A DNA stretch of 64,000 bases from Pseudovibrio sp. Alg231-02. GTDB lineage: Bacteria > Pseudomonadota > Alphaproteobacteria > Rhizobiales > Stappiaceae. Within the stretch, counting starts at the first letter, position 1. Every line of letters starts with the position of its first letter. Made by a program: the position numbers and the translations under genes. The notes under the pieces were generated by a model. The model made no database searches. It had not been told where the DNA came from and saw only the letters and a list, made by a program, of their open reading frames with translations. Where the stretch lies: the NCBI RefSeq assembly GCF_900143565.1, contig NZ_FREX01000014.1, forward strand, positions 40,197-104,196, in the 5' to 3' direction. This document shows, one piece after another, positions 36,580 to 45,797 of the stretch.

Positions 36580-37128
36580 ATGTCTAAATCCGCACTGGTT
36601 ATTGTTGACGTTCAGAACGACTATTTCCCTGGTGGCGCCTGGGAGCTGGATGGGCAGGTTGAAGCTGCTCAGAATGTAAAGCGTTTGTTGGAAGACAGCC
36701 GCAGCAAGAAAACTCCGATCATTCACATTCAGCATGTGGTTGAAGCAGGTAATGCGCCGTTCTTCAACGCAGGCACTGAAGGTGTTAAAATTCATGATGA
36801 TGTGTTGCCTCAGGATGGTGAACCGCTCGTGACCAAGCAGTTTGCAAATAGCTTTTTGGAAACCAACCTGAAAGAATTGCTGGATGAGCAGGGCATTGAG
36901 CATCTGGTCGTCGTTGGCTCTATGTCTCACAACTGCATTGATGCGACAGTTCGTGCCGCGGTTGATCTGGGATACACAGCAACCATTATTGGTGATGCTT
37001 GTGCGACATTGGATATGGAACACAACGGCGAGACTATTCCTGCGAAATACGTACATGGGGCGTTCATGGCATCCCTGGCTTTTGCGTATGGCAAAGTTGT
37101 CAGCACAGATGAGTATCTGGCTGCATAA
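36580..37128 (+). CDS. Isochorismatase-family hydrolase, paralog 2
   Basis: 182 residues, ATG 36580 with GGAGG six bases before. Triad Asp10 (VIVDVQNDYF), Lys86, Cys119 (GSMSHNCIDAT) complete, cis-peptide region preserved. Closest of the five to the widespread chromosomal form with a DATVRAAVDLGYTATIIGDA segment. First gene after the divergent regulator. A hairpin at 37149-37175 follows. Confidence 0.92.
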   Translation: MSKSALVIVDVQNDYFPGGAWELDGQVEAAQNVKRLLEDSRSKKTPIIHIQHVVEAGNAPFFNAGTEGVKIHDDVLPQDGEPLVTKQFANSFLETNLKELLDEQGIEHLVVVGSMSHNCIDATVRAAVDLGYTATIIGDACATLDMEHNGETIPAKYVHGAFMASLAFAYGKVVSTDEYLAA

Positions 37129-37148
37129 CTCAGGCTTTGACTGCTTTC

Positions 37149-37175
37149 AGAAGCCGGCTCCTGAGGCTGGCTTCT
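37149..37175 (+). terminator. Stem-loop after paralog 2
   Basis: AGAAGCCGGC/GCTGGCTTCT-type stem with one wobble and no T tract; may be an attenuating or processing hairpin between paralogs 2 and 3. Confidence 0.4.
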
Positions 37176-37286
37176 GATCAGGGATAGCTCGGGATTTTAT
37201 AAAATCTGCTTTTTAAAATCCGGCATGCTTAAACGTGTTGGCCTTATTGTTTGCTCAAATAAGACCAATAGGACTGAGGTGTGCTT

Positions 37287-37847
37287 ATGCCTAGAAGGGC
37301 CCTGATCATTATCGACTGCCAGAACGATTATTTTCCTGGTGGTAGCTGTCCTTTAGCGGGGCAGGTCGAAGCAGGAAAAAATATTGCCCGTCTTCTTGAG
37401 GTGGTGCGAGACAACGACGAAAACGTCATCCACCTTCAACACATGTACAAAGATAAAACAGAGCCTTATCTGGTTGAGGGATCGCCAGGGGTGGAGATTA
37501 ACGAGTGTGCAAGGCCCATGAACGGGGAGCCCGTTGTCGTTAAAAACTACATGAATGGCTATAAGGACACCAACCTGCAGCAGATCCTTGTTGAGGCTGG
37601 TATTGATGAGATCGTCATGTGTGGTTCTATGAGCCAGAACTGCGTGAATGCGACCGCGCGTCAGACCCTTGATCTGGGTTACCCGCTGACCATCATCTAC
37701 GATGCGTGCGCCACAGAGGATCTTGAGTTCAATGGCGTAACCGTCCCAGCGGATCATGTTCACACTGCTATGATGGCGTCTTTAAGATTTGCGCATAGCA
37801 ACGTGATTTCTACCGATGAATTCCTGCATTCGTTGAATGGAGCATAA
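37287..37847 (+). CDS. Isochorismatase-family hydrolase, paralog 3
   Basis: 186 residues, ATG 37287 with GAGG upstream (GTG 37281 in frame is weaker). Asp10 (IIDCQNDYF), Lys86 and Cys119 (CGSMSQNCVNAT) complete the triad. Shares YKDKTEPYLVEGSPGVEIN-type segments with paralogs 1, 4 and 5, indicating tandem duplication. 34 bp before paralog 4, likely co-transcribed. Confidence 0.92.
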   Translation: MPRRALIIIDCQNDYFPGGSCPLAGQVEAGKNIARLLEVVRDNDENVIHLQHMYKDKTEPYLVEGSPGVEINECARPMNGEPVVVKNYMNGYKDTNLQQILVEAGIDEIVMCGSMSQNCVNATARQTLDLGYPLTIIYDACATEDLEFNGVTVPADHVHTAMMASLRFAHSNVISTDEFLHSLNGA

Positions 37848-37881
37848 TCGACGTTTTGGATGAGCAACCTCCTGAGGGGAT

Positions 37882-38430
37882 ATGGCCAAGAAAGCCCTAA
37901 TCATCATTGATTGTCAGAACGACTTCTTCCCGGGGGGGAAGTGTGAACTCGAGGGCCAGGTTGAATCTGCTGCGAACATTCAGCGTTTGCTTAAGAGCGC
38001 TCGCGATAACGACGATTGCATTGTCCATATCCAGCATTTCTTTAAAGATAAGTATGCTCCGTTCCTTGTTGAGGGAACCATCGGGGCAGAGCTGCATGAT
38101 AGTTGCAGCCCCGCTGAAGGGGAGCATGTGGTGGTCAAGTATTCTGCCAACAGTTACCTGAACACGAACCTTCAGCAGATTTTAGAGGATGTGGGTGTTG
38201 AGGAAATCGTGATCTGCGGGGGCATGTCTCATATGTGCATTGATGCGGCGGCGCGTGCGACTGTTGATCTTGGTTATCCCATCACTGTTATCTACGACGC
38301 CTGTGCGACCTGTGATCTTGAGTTTGAAGGCGAAATCGTTCCAGCAAAATATGTTCAAGGGGCGATTATGGCAGCGCTTTCGTTCGCCTATGGCAAGGTT
38401 ATTTCGACTGAGGAATATCTGGGTCACTGA
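37882..38430 (+). CDS. Isochorismatase-family hydrolase, paralog 4
   Basis: 182 residues, strong ribosome site (GAGGGG before ATG 37882). Asp10 (IIDCQNDFFPGGKCELEGQ), Lys86, Cys119 (CGGMSHMCIDAAA) complete. Very like paralog 5 in the N-terminal third (FFPGGKCELEGQ identical), so this pair is the most recent duplicate. Confidence 0.92.
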   Translation: MAKKALIIIDCQNDFFPGGKCELEGQVESAANIQRLLKSARDNDDCIVHIQHFFKDKYAPFLVEGTIGAELHDSCSPAEGEHVVVKYSANSYLNTNLQQILEDVGVEEIVICGGMSHMCIDAAARATVDLGYPITVIYDACATCDLEFEGEIVPAKYVQGAIMAALSFAYGKVISTEEYLGH

Positions 38431-38575
38431 GCAGGTTTTCTGTGCGGGCTTTATCAGGTCTGGTGTTTACTCCTAGGTTTTATGAAAAATGCGGGTTTTT
38501 CTAGCTGAGTTCCGTCAATCGATATCTATTAGACTATTACGCAGTTGGTCTGTCACGTGAGGTGTTGAGCGTAAG

Positions 38576-39136
38576 ATGACGAGAACGGCGTTGCTGATAA
38601 TTGACTGTCAGAACGACTTCTTTCCCGGTGGGAAATGTGAGTTGGAAGGGCAGTTCGAGGCTGCGGGGAACATTCAGATGTTGCTGACAAATGCGCGCGT
38701 TCAGGATCAAACCATCGTTCACATCCAACATCATTTTAAAGAGAAAGATGCGCCGTTTACGGTTGAAGGCACGATTGGTGCTGAAATCCACGATATGGCG
38801 AAACCGTTGCCGCACGAGCCAATCGTGACGAAGTATACCTCTAACATCTTCCTCAACAATAACCTCAAGCAGATCCTGGATGATGAGAATGTTGAGGAGC
38901 TGGTTATCTGTGGGTCGATGAGTAAGGATTGCATTGCAGCTGCAGCGCATGCAACGACAGAACTCGGATATCCGATTACGATTATTTACGATGCATGCGC
39001 GACGCGGGAGCCGGGGTCCTGTGATACGTCTTCTCAGCAAGAGTTTGTGCAAGCAGCGATTATGGCTTCGCTGTCGTTCATTTGCAGCAATATTGTCTCC
39101 ACAAATGAATATCTGCAGAGGCACTCTCCGGCGTAG
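38576..39136 (+). CDS. Isochorismatase-family hydrolase, paralog 5
   Basis: 186 residues. Asp10, Lys86 and Cys119 (CGSMSKDCIAAAA) complete. The loop after DACAT differs: REPGSCDTSSQQEF replaces the usual CDLEFEGEIVPAKY, which should change the entrance of the active site. 145 bp after paralog 4; ends 24 bp before the convergent MFS gene. Confidence 0.9.
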   Translation: MTRTALLIIDCQNDFFPGGKCELEGQFEAAGNIQMLLTNARVQDQTIVHIQHHFKEKDAPFTVEGTIGAEIHDMAKPLPHEPIVTKYTSNIFLNNNLKQILDDENVEELVICGSMSKDCIAAAAHATTELGYPITIIYDACATREPGSCDTSSQQEFVQAAIMASLSFICSNIVSTNEYLQRHSPA

Positions 39137-39159
39137 GGTCTTATTTCAGGTGTTTGTGA

Positions 39160-40404
39160 TCAGCCGCTGATATTGATCTTTCTCAGGCCAACCCAGAAGG
39201 GACCAATGGCAAGCAGCATGAATGATGCGGCCAGCAGGAATGGTGCGCCCGGATAGTAAAGCTCTGCACTGTCTGCTGTGAAGCTGGTGAACAGCTGTGT
39301 CATCATCAAGGTGGAAAGCACAAGCGTGAGTCCGATGATGCTTGTCAGCGCACCTTGCAGACGGCCCTGCTTGTCTTGTGAGACGTGATGGCTCATCAGG
39401 GCGATCATGGCAGGTGGGATCATCGCGCCAAGCGCTGCTGGTGGCAGGAGCAAGATGACTGTGAGTGTGTTTGGTGCAAATGCGAAGCCTAGCAATGCGA
39501 TTACAGCGAAGAAGAAGCCGTAAAGCACGGTTTTCGCTTCGCCCTTGCGCGGAATAATCCAGCGGATAAGACCGCCTTTGACACTGGAGAAACCAATACC
39601 GACGATGGCGAGTGAGAGACCTACTTGAGCTGTGGTCCAGTGGAAGGCTTCAATTGTGTAGTACGGCCAAATTGCCGGATACACGAAGTTTGCCATTTCA
39701 AACAGGAAGAGCGCAATGAAGAGCCACACCAGAACAGGGGACTGGGCAATATCCATGGCTGCGCCAACAGGGTTTGCTCTGCGCCAGCGGATAGCCTTTC
39801 TCGCCGATTTTGGTAAGGTTTCCGGCATGTAGAACAGGCCGTAAGCGAAGGTCATCGCTATCAGAACTGCGGAGATGTAGAAGGGTACACGAACGCCGAA
39901 GAGGGCAAGTGTTCCACCCATAACCGGACCGATGACAAAGCCAAACCCGATTGCCGCGCCAACCATGCCGAAGCGGGTGGCGCGTTTACCATTATGCGAT
40001 ATGTCGGAGACTGCTGCATAAGCGGTGGCGTAAGTTGCGCTGGCAACTCCGGCCAAGAGCCTGCCAATGAACAGAACCCAGAGCGAGCCTGCGAAGGTCA
40101 TGATCAGGTAGTCGACTGTCAGGACTGCAAGGGAGATCAAGAGGATTGGGCGTCGGCCAAAACGGTCAGATATTGCCCCGACAGCAGGACCGAAAAGGAA
40201 CTGCATGGCAGCGTAACTTGCTGCGATGTAGCCGCCCCAGAGAGCTGCGTCTGCGATGGTGGTTTGGCTGAGTTCTGCGACCAGTGCCGGGGTCACCGGA
40301 ATGATCAATCCGGCACCAATCGCGTTCAGCAAAACAGTCCCTGCAATGAAGACAAGGGTGTGAAAGTCCTGTTTTGACCTGATGGATTGTAGTGCCAGCA
40401 GCAT
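39160..40404 (-). CDS. MFS transporter, TetA-like drug:H+ antiporter family
   Basis: 414 residues, twelve TM helices. Motif A between helices 2 and 3 reads GAISDRFGRRPILLISL, and motif C-like glycines occur in GAAIGFGFVIGPVMGGTLAL, as in tetracycline-type exporters. The substrate is unknown. Convergent with the hydrolase array and downstream of the liu operon on its strand, separated from liuC by 107 bp. Confidence 0.9.
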   Translation of the reverse strand: MLLALQSIRSKQDFHTLVFIAGTVLLNAIGAGLIIPVTPALVAELSQTTIADAALWGGYIAASYAAMQFLFGPAVGAISDRFGRRPILLISLAVLTVDYLIMTFAGSLWVLFIGRLLAGVASATYATAYAAVSDISHNGKRATRFGMVGAAIGFGFVIGPVMGGTLALFGVRVPFYISAVLIAMTFAYGLFYMPETLPKSARKAIRWRRANPVGAAMDIAQSPVLVWLFIALFLFEMANFVYPAIWPYYTIEAFHWTTAQVGLSLAIVGIGFSSVKGGLIRWIIPRKGEAKTVLYGFFFAVIALLGFAFAPNTLTVILLLPPAALGAMIPPAMIALMSHHVSQDKQGRLQGALTSIIGLTLVLSTLMMTQLFTSFTADSAELYYPGAPFLLAASFMLLAIGPFWVGLRKINISG

Positions 40405-40511
40405 TCTTTTCTCGTTTTTCGCTAAATGCTATGTAACAAAGCGATCCAGCAAGTAAAGAAAAAACTCAGCATTTGTGCATATGCCGCAGGTCAAAAAAAC
40501 AGGGTGAAGAT

Positions 40512-41297
40512 CTATTTACGCCACGGCGGTGTTTCTTTAGCAAAGAATGCAGAAATTCCGGCCTGTGCTTCAGTGGTTTCCCATCTGTCCGCTAGGGCAT
40601 TTGCTGTGTAGTCAATCTGATCTTCTGCAGGCATACGCGCTAAATTCTGACAAAGAGCTTTTGCGTCTGCTACGGCACCCGGTGCGCAATTCAAATAAGC
40701 TTCTGCTTCTTTCTGCGTTACTGCGTGCAGGTCCTCTGGTGTTGTCACCAATGAGACGAGACCGAGGTGATGAGCTCTTTGCGCACCAAACGGGCGGGCA
40801 TTCATGAAGACCTGACGGGCATGACCTTCACCCAGGCGACGTACAACATAAGTGCCGATGGTTGCCGGGATCAGACCGAGGCGGGTTTCAGTCAGAGCAA
40901 ACTTGGTGTTGTCAGCTGCAACCACCAGATCGCAGACGCTGAGAATGCCAACTCCGCCACCGTAAGCAGGACCGTGAACACGAGCGATCAATGGCTTCTT
41001 CATACTGTCGAGGCGTTTGAGCATGCCTGCCAGACGATTGGCTTCCTGCATTTTGCCGATGCGGTCTTTCTCTGCCTGCGCCTGCATCCACTTGAGATCG
41101 CCGCCAGCACAGAAGGTTTCGCCGTCCGCTGCCAGAATGATTGCACGGGTCTGCTCGCAGTTGTCCAGCTCTTCAGCTGCTGCAACCAGTTCATCCATCA
41201 TCTCAGCATTCATTGCATTGTGCTTTTCAGCGCGTGCTAGCAAGAGTGTGGTGATGCCGTTGTCTGCTTTTTCGATGCGAAGGTTCTGATAGGTCAT
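40512..41297 (-). CDS. liuC: Methylglutaconyl-CoA hydratase (LiuC-type crotonase)
   Basis: 261 residues. Crotonase fold with oxyanion-hole segments CAGGDLKWMQ and HGPAYGGGVGILSVCDLVVA, and LGLIPATIGTYVVRRLGEG. Hydrates 3-methylglutaconyl-CoA to HMG-CoA in leucine breakdown. It overlaps mvaB/liuE by 4 bp and ends the operon. Confidence 0.9.
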   Translation of the reverse strand: MTYQNLRIEKADNGITTLLLARAEKHNAMNAEMMDELVAAAEELDNCEQTRAIILAADGETFCAGGDLKWMQAQAEKDRIGKMQEANRLAGMLKRLDSMKKPLIARVHGPAYGGGVGILSVCDLVVAADNTKFALTETRLGLIPATIGTYVVRRLGEGHARQVFMNARPFGAQRAHHLGLVSLVTTPEDLHAVTQKEAEAYLNCAPGAVADAKALCQNLARMPAEDQIDYTANALADRWETTEAQAGISAFFAKETPPWRK

Positions 41298-42157
41298 GCT
41301 GCCGCCGCCTCTTTGATGGAGAGAATAAACTCTTGCGTTTGTTCCAGCTTCTCAATGTCGAGGCCGGTGTCGTAGTCCAGTAGCTTTGCCATTTTTGCAA
41401 CGGCCAGTGTGCTGACGTTGCCTTTGGCTCCTGGTGCATACGGACAACCGCCGAGACCGCCGATGGCTGAATCGAACATGCGCAGGCCCATTTTTATGCT
41501 GGACATGATGTTAGCCAGAGCCAGGTCTTTGGTGTCGTGGAAATGGCCCGCGAGTTGCTCAGCCGGGATGACGCTCAGGACTGCATCCAGCATTGCTTCC
41601 GTGGTTTCCGGAGTGGCTGCGCCAATAGTATCGCCGAGGGAAACCTCATAACAGCCCATCTGCAGCAGGCGTTCTGAGACCATTGCTACGTTTTGGGCTG
41701 GTGTCGGGCCATCGTATGGGCACTCAACGATGCAGGAGACGTAACCGCGGACCGGAATGCCGTCAGCTTTTGCAGCTTCCACGATTGGAGTGAAGCGTTC
41801 GAAGCTTTCCTCAATCGAGCAGTTGATGTTCTTTTGAGAGAAGCCTTCTGACGCGGACGCGAAGATCGCAACTTCATCTGCGCCAGACGCTTTGGCGCGC
41901 TCGTAGCCTTTGATGTTTGGTGTCAGCGCTGTGTAGGCAATGCCGGGTTTGCGCGTGATGCCTGCAAAGACTTCCGCAGCATCTGCCATTTGTGGCACCC
42001 ATTTGGGTGAAACAAAGCTGGATGTTTCGATCTTCTCAAATCCGCACTCGGAAAGGCGGTTGATCAGTTCGATCTTGTTTGCAGTCGGGATCAGCGTTTT
42101 TTCGTTCTGCAGACCGTCGCGTGGGCCCATCTCAAAAATGTTTAGTTTCTTGCTCAT
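41294..42157 (-). CDS. mvaB: Hydroxymethylglutaryl-CoA lyase
   Basis: 287 residues, TIM-barrel HMGL family. EMGPRDGLQNE (metal and substrate residues) at the N-terminus, HFHDTKDLALANI metal site, and the signature IGGLGGCPYAPGAKGNVST with the catalytic Cys. Splits HMG-CoA to acetoacetate and acetyl-CoA, the last step of leucine degradation; the released acetoacetate may be handled by the adjacent acyl-CoA synthetase. Confidence 0.94.
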   Translation of the reverse strand: MSKKLNIFEMGPRDGLQNEKTLIPTANKIELINRLSECGFEKIETSSFVSPKWVPQMADAAEVFAGITRKPGIAYTALTPNIKGYERAKASGADEVAIFASASEGFSQKNINCSIEESFERFTPIVEAAKADGIPVRGYVSCIVECPYDGPTPAQNVAMVSERLLQMGCYEVSLGDTIGAATPETTEAMLDAVLSVIPAEQLAGHFHDTKDLALANIMSSIKMGLRMFDSAIGGLGGCPYAPGAKGNVSTLAVAKMAKLLDYDTGLDIEKLEQTQEFILSIKEAAAA

Positions 42158-42163
42158 CGCTTA

Positions 42164-43795
42164 TCAAACCTCCTCGTCGATAGCGCGGGCACGAAGTTCT
42201 CTGCGGATAACCTTTCCGGTTGTTGTCATTGGCAGGGCTTCGACAAATTCCAGTTCACGTGGATATTCATGCGCAGCTAATCGCTGTTTCACAAAATCAG
42301 AAAGTTCCTTGGCCAGTTTATCGGATGGCTCAACACCTTCCTTCAGCACAATGTAGGCTTTGACGATCTCAGTGCGCAGCTTGTCTGGCTTGCCGATGAC
42401 ACCTGCCATGGCAACTGTGTCGTGTTTCAGCAAGCAGTCTTCAATCTCGCCGGGGCCGATGCGGTAGCCGGATGAGGTGATGACATCATCATCGCGGCCA
42501 ACAAACTGGATCCAGCCGTCTTTATCCATCACGCCTTTGTCGCCCGTGATGAGGAAGTCGCCAGAGAATTTCTTTTTCGTGGCTTCCGGATTGTTCCAGT
42601 ATTGGAGGAACATGACAGGGTTTGGTGCACGAACGCCGATGTTGCCAAGCTGACCAGCTTCGAGAACGGTGCCTTTGTCGTCCACGATCTGCACATCAAA
42701 GCCCGGAACAGCTTTGCCGGTGACGCCGGGACGGGTTTCCATCAGTTCTGCGCAGGTGGAGACAACGAGGTTGCACTCGGTCTGGCCGTAGAACTCGCTG
42801 ATTGCCAGGCCGAACGTGTCTTGACCCCATTGGATCAGCTCTGCGCCAAGTGCTTCGCCGCCACTGCCAAGGGAGCGGAGAGAATAGTTCCAGCGATCCT
42901 TCGGGTTCTCTATCTGCCGCATCATTTTCAGCGCGGTTGGCGGGATGAAGGCGTTGCGGATCTTTAGATCCTGCATCAGCTGAAAGGCTGCTTCGCCGCT
43001 GAACTTCTTGAAACGGCAAGCAACGACAGGAATGCCGTGATGTAGGCTTGGCAGAAGAACATCGATCAAACCGCCGATCCATGCCCAGTCTGCTGGTGTC
43101 CAGAAGCGGTCACCTTCTTTCGGGAACATGTTGTGCGGCATCTCTACGCCGGGCAGGTGACCGAGCAGTGTGCGGTGCGCGTGGAGCGCGCCTTTGGGTT
43201 GGCCGGTGGTGCCGGAGGTGTAGATGATAATGGCGGGGTCTTCGGCTTTGGTCTTCACTGGTGTGAAGTCTTCGTTTTGCCCTGCCATTTCAGCATGGAG
43301 TGAGCGAGTGCCGAAGTCTGTGCCTTCGATGTTCAGGATCAGTTCGAGCTCTGGCAGGTTGTCGCGGATCTTTGCCAGCTTCTCAGCACCTGCATTGTTG
43401 GTGATGAGAGCTTTCGCACCAGAGTTCTCTAGCCGATATTCCAGTGCTTCTTCGCCAAACAAAGAGAAGAGCGGAATGGAGATGCCACCGAGCTTGTGAA
43501 TTGCGATATGAGAGAAGGCTGTTTCAGGTGCTTGTGGCAGTAGGATGCCGACGCGATCACCGCGGCTGATGCCTTGAGATAGGAGCAGATTGGCCAGCTG
43601 GTTACTCAGCTTTTTCAAGTCACCAAACGTGTAGGTGGTTGTCGGCCCGTCTTCTTCAGCGAAGATGAGTGCTTCGCGGGCGGCGTCTTTGTCCGCCCAC
43701 TTGTCACAGATATCTACGCCAATGTTGAAGAACTCCGGGATGTCCCACTGAAACTTTTCTCGGAGCTCCTCGTAAGATTTCGCAGATGGCAACAA
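42164..43795 (-). CDS. AMP-binding acyl-CoA synthetase in the liu operon
   Basis: 543 residues. ANL-superfamily motifs: A3 IIIYTSGTTGQPKGALHAHR, A5 EFYGQTECN, A7/A8 FLITGDKGVMDKDGW and YRIGPGEIEDCLL, A10 MTTTGKVIRREL. Activates a carboxylic acid to its CoA ester with ATP. The position between carboxylase and lyase suggests isovalerate or acetoacetate as substrate, though the sequence also resembles medium-chain acyl-CoA synthetases. Confidence 0.88.
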   Translation of the reverse strand: MLPSAKSYEELREKFQWDIPEFFNIGVDICDKWADKDAAREALIFAEEDGPTTTYTFGDLKKLSNQLANLLLSQGISRGDRVGILLPQAPETAFSHIAIHKLGGISIPLFSLFGEEALEYRLENSGAKALITNNAGAEKLAKIRDNLPELELILNIEGTDFGTRSLHAEMAGQNEDFTPVKTKAEDPAIIIYTSGTTGQPKGALHAHRTLLGHLPGVEMPHNMFPKEGDRFWTPADWAWIGGLIDVLLPSLHHGIPVVACRFKKFSGEAAFQLMQDLKIRNAFIPPTALKMMRQIENPKDRWNYSLRSLGSGGEALGAELIQWGQDTFGLAISEFYGQTECNLVVSTCAELMETRPGVTGKAVPGFDVQIVDDKGTVLEAGQLGNIGVRAPNPVMFLQYWNNPEATKKKFSGDFLITGDKGVMDKDGWIQFVGRDDDVITSSGYRIGPGEIEDCLLKHDTVAMAGVIGKPDKLRTEIVKAYIVLKEGVEPSDKLAKELSDFVKQRLAAHEYPRELEFVEALPMTTTGKVIRRELRARAIDEEV

Positions 43796-43798
43796 CGG

Positions 43799-45787
43799 TT
43801 ATTCCTCCTCCTCAAGCGTGAGGAGTATAACGCCTTCTTCCACCTGGTCACCCGCAGATGCCATCACTTCAGCCACAACGCCGTCACGCGGTGCTTTGAG
43901 AGAGTGTTCCATCTTCATGGCTTCGGTCACGATCAACGTATCGCCTTCAGAAACCTCGTCACCCGGCTTACAGTTTACAGCACGCACAAGGCCCGGCATT
44001 GGCGATGTGATGGCGTTGCCTGAGGCCGCACTGTCATCCTGCTCTGCCAGATGATCCGGCAGATCGAAACGCCATGTGACACCGTCGGAGAACAATGTGA
44101 GACTGGTGTCTTCTGCGAAGAAGTCAGCTGAGGTGATTTGACCGGCAAAATCCACGCGCATGTGGTTGTTGTCTACGGAGAGGATCTGCAAATTGAAGGT
44201 TTCATCATCAATGGCAATAGTCAGGCTACCATCATGATGGCGGTTTGCTACAACTTCGGTGACTTCATCGCGCCATGACAGATGCGCAATCTGCTGGGCT
44301 GCCGTCCAATGGCGCCAACCTGTGAGGCTCACCCACGGATCGTTATGGACCAATGCAGTTTCAGTTGCAAAGCCGAGCTCGATGAGAGCAGCCATAGCGA
44401 ATGCGTGCTTGGTTGGAGCTGTCGGCTTGGTGAGAGCTTCCAGTTCACGGTCAATAAGGCCGGTGTCCATCTCACCTTTTGCAAAGCCGTCGTGGTTACA
44501 CAGGCGATGCAGGAAAGTGATGTTGGTGGTGCAACCAACTGCCTGACTCTTTTCCAAGGCCAGAGACATTTTCGCCAGAGCAGCTTCACGGGTTTCGCCA
44601 TGGCAGATCACCTTTGCGATCATTGGATCGTAGTATGGGGTGATTGTATCGCCTTTGCGTACGCCGCTGTCGATGCGGGCGAACAATTCCGGCAGTTTCA
44701 GCTCGTTCAGCGTTCCGGTTGCTGGCAGGAAGCCTACTTCAGCATCCTCAGCGTAGATACGCGCTTCGAATGCATGGCCGAAGATGGTGAGTTCGTCCTG
44801 CATCAGAGGCAATTCACCACCCGCAGCGACGGAGAGCTGCCAGTTGACCAGATCCTGACTAGTGATGGCTTCTGTGACTGGATGTTCTACCTGAAGACGT
44901 GTGTTCATTTCCATGAACCAGAAGCGGTCAGAACGGAGACCTTCTGAGCCATCAACAATGAACTCAACCGTACCAGCGCCTTCATACCCCACGGCCTGAG
45001 CTGCTTTAACGGCAGCATTACCCATGGCGTTGCGCATCTCTTCGGTCATACCGGGGGCTGGAGCTTCTTCGATCACCTTTTGGTGGCGGCGCTGCAAGGA
45101 GCAGTCGCGCTCAAACAAGTGAACCGCGTTGCCATGCCCATCACAGAAGACCTGAACCTCGATGTGGCGCGGTGACAAGATGTACTTCTCGATGAGGACG
45201 CGTGGGTCACCAAAGCTGGATTGACCTTCGCGCTGAGCGCCTTCCAGAGCTTCAAAGAAGTCTGCGGGATCATCAACGCGGCGCATGCCTTTGCCGCCGC
45301 CGCCTGCGCGGGCTTTGATGAGGACCGGATAGCCGATCTTGTCGGATTCAGCTTTAAGGAACTCAGCGTCCTGGTTGCTGCCATGATAACCCGGCACGAC
45401 TGGAACGCCGGATTCTTCCATGAGATTCTTCGCGGCATCTTTCAGGCCCATAGCGCGGATTGCGTCCGCAGGTGGACCGATGAAGACAAGGCCAGCTGCT
45501 TCCACCGCTTCCACGAACTCTGGGTTTTCTGAAAGGAAACCGTAGCCCGGATGGATGGCGTCTGCGCCGCTGGTTTTGGCAGCGTTGAGCAGCTCAGGGA
45601 TATTGAGGTAGCTCTCTGCCACTGGCGCAGGGCCAAGGCGGTAAGCCTCGTCAGCCATTTGCACGTGACGGGCATCGCGGTCTGCGTCTGAATAGACTGC
45701 AACAACCTTGATGCCGAGGGCTTTGGCAGATTTTGCTACACGGCAAGCAATCTCACCACGGTTCGCAATAAGGATTTTCTTGAACAT
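43799..45787 (-). CDS. liuD: Methylcrotonyl-CoA carboxylase, biotin-containing alpha subunit
   Basis: 662 residues from ATG 45787 (the frame is open upstream but overlaps the beta subunit gene). Biotin carboxylase domain with KILIANRGEIACRV, ATP-grasp loop KARAGGGGKGMRRV, catalytic EMNTRLQVEHPVTE; a middle BT domain; C-terminal biotinyl domain with VTEAMKMEHSL (biotinyl Lys). Pairs with the upstream carboxyltransferase gene. Confidence 0.93.
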   Translation of the reverse strand: MFKKILIANRGEIACRVAKSAKALGIKVVAVYSDADRDARHVQMADEAYRLGPAPVAESYLNIPELLNAAKTSGADAIHPGYGFLSENPEFVEAVEAAGLVFIGPPADAIRAMGLKDAAKNLMEESGVPVVPGYHGSNQDAEFLKAESDKIGYPVLIKARAGGGGKGMRRVDDPADFFEALEGAQREGQSSFGDPRVLIEKYILSPRHIEVQVFCDGHGNAVHLFERDCSLQRRHQKVIEEAPAPGMTEEMRNAMGNAAVKAAQAVGYEGAGTVEFIVDGSEGLRSDRFWFMEMNTRLQVEHPVTEAITSQDLVNWQLSVAAGGELPLMQDELTIFGHAFEARIYAEDAEVGFLPATGTLNELKLPELFARIDSGVRKGDTITPYYDPMIAKVICHGETREAALAKMSLALEKSQAVGCTTNITFLHRLCNHDGFAKGEMDTGLIDRELEALTKPTAPTKHAFAMAALIELGFATETALVHNDPWVSLTGWRHWTAAQQIAHLSWRDEVTEVVANRHHDGSLTIAIDDETFNLQILSVDNNHMRVDFAGQITSADFFAEDTSLTLFSDGVTWRFDLPDHLAEQDDSAASGNAITSPMPGLVRAVNCKPGDEVSEGDTLIVTEAMKMEHSLKAPRDGVVAEVMASAGDQVEEGVILLTLEEEE

Positions 45788-45797
45788 ACCGAGCCCC

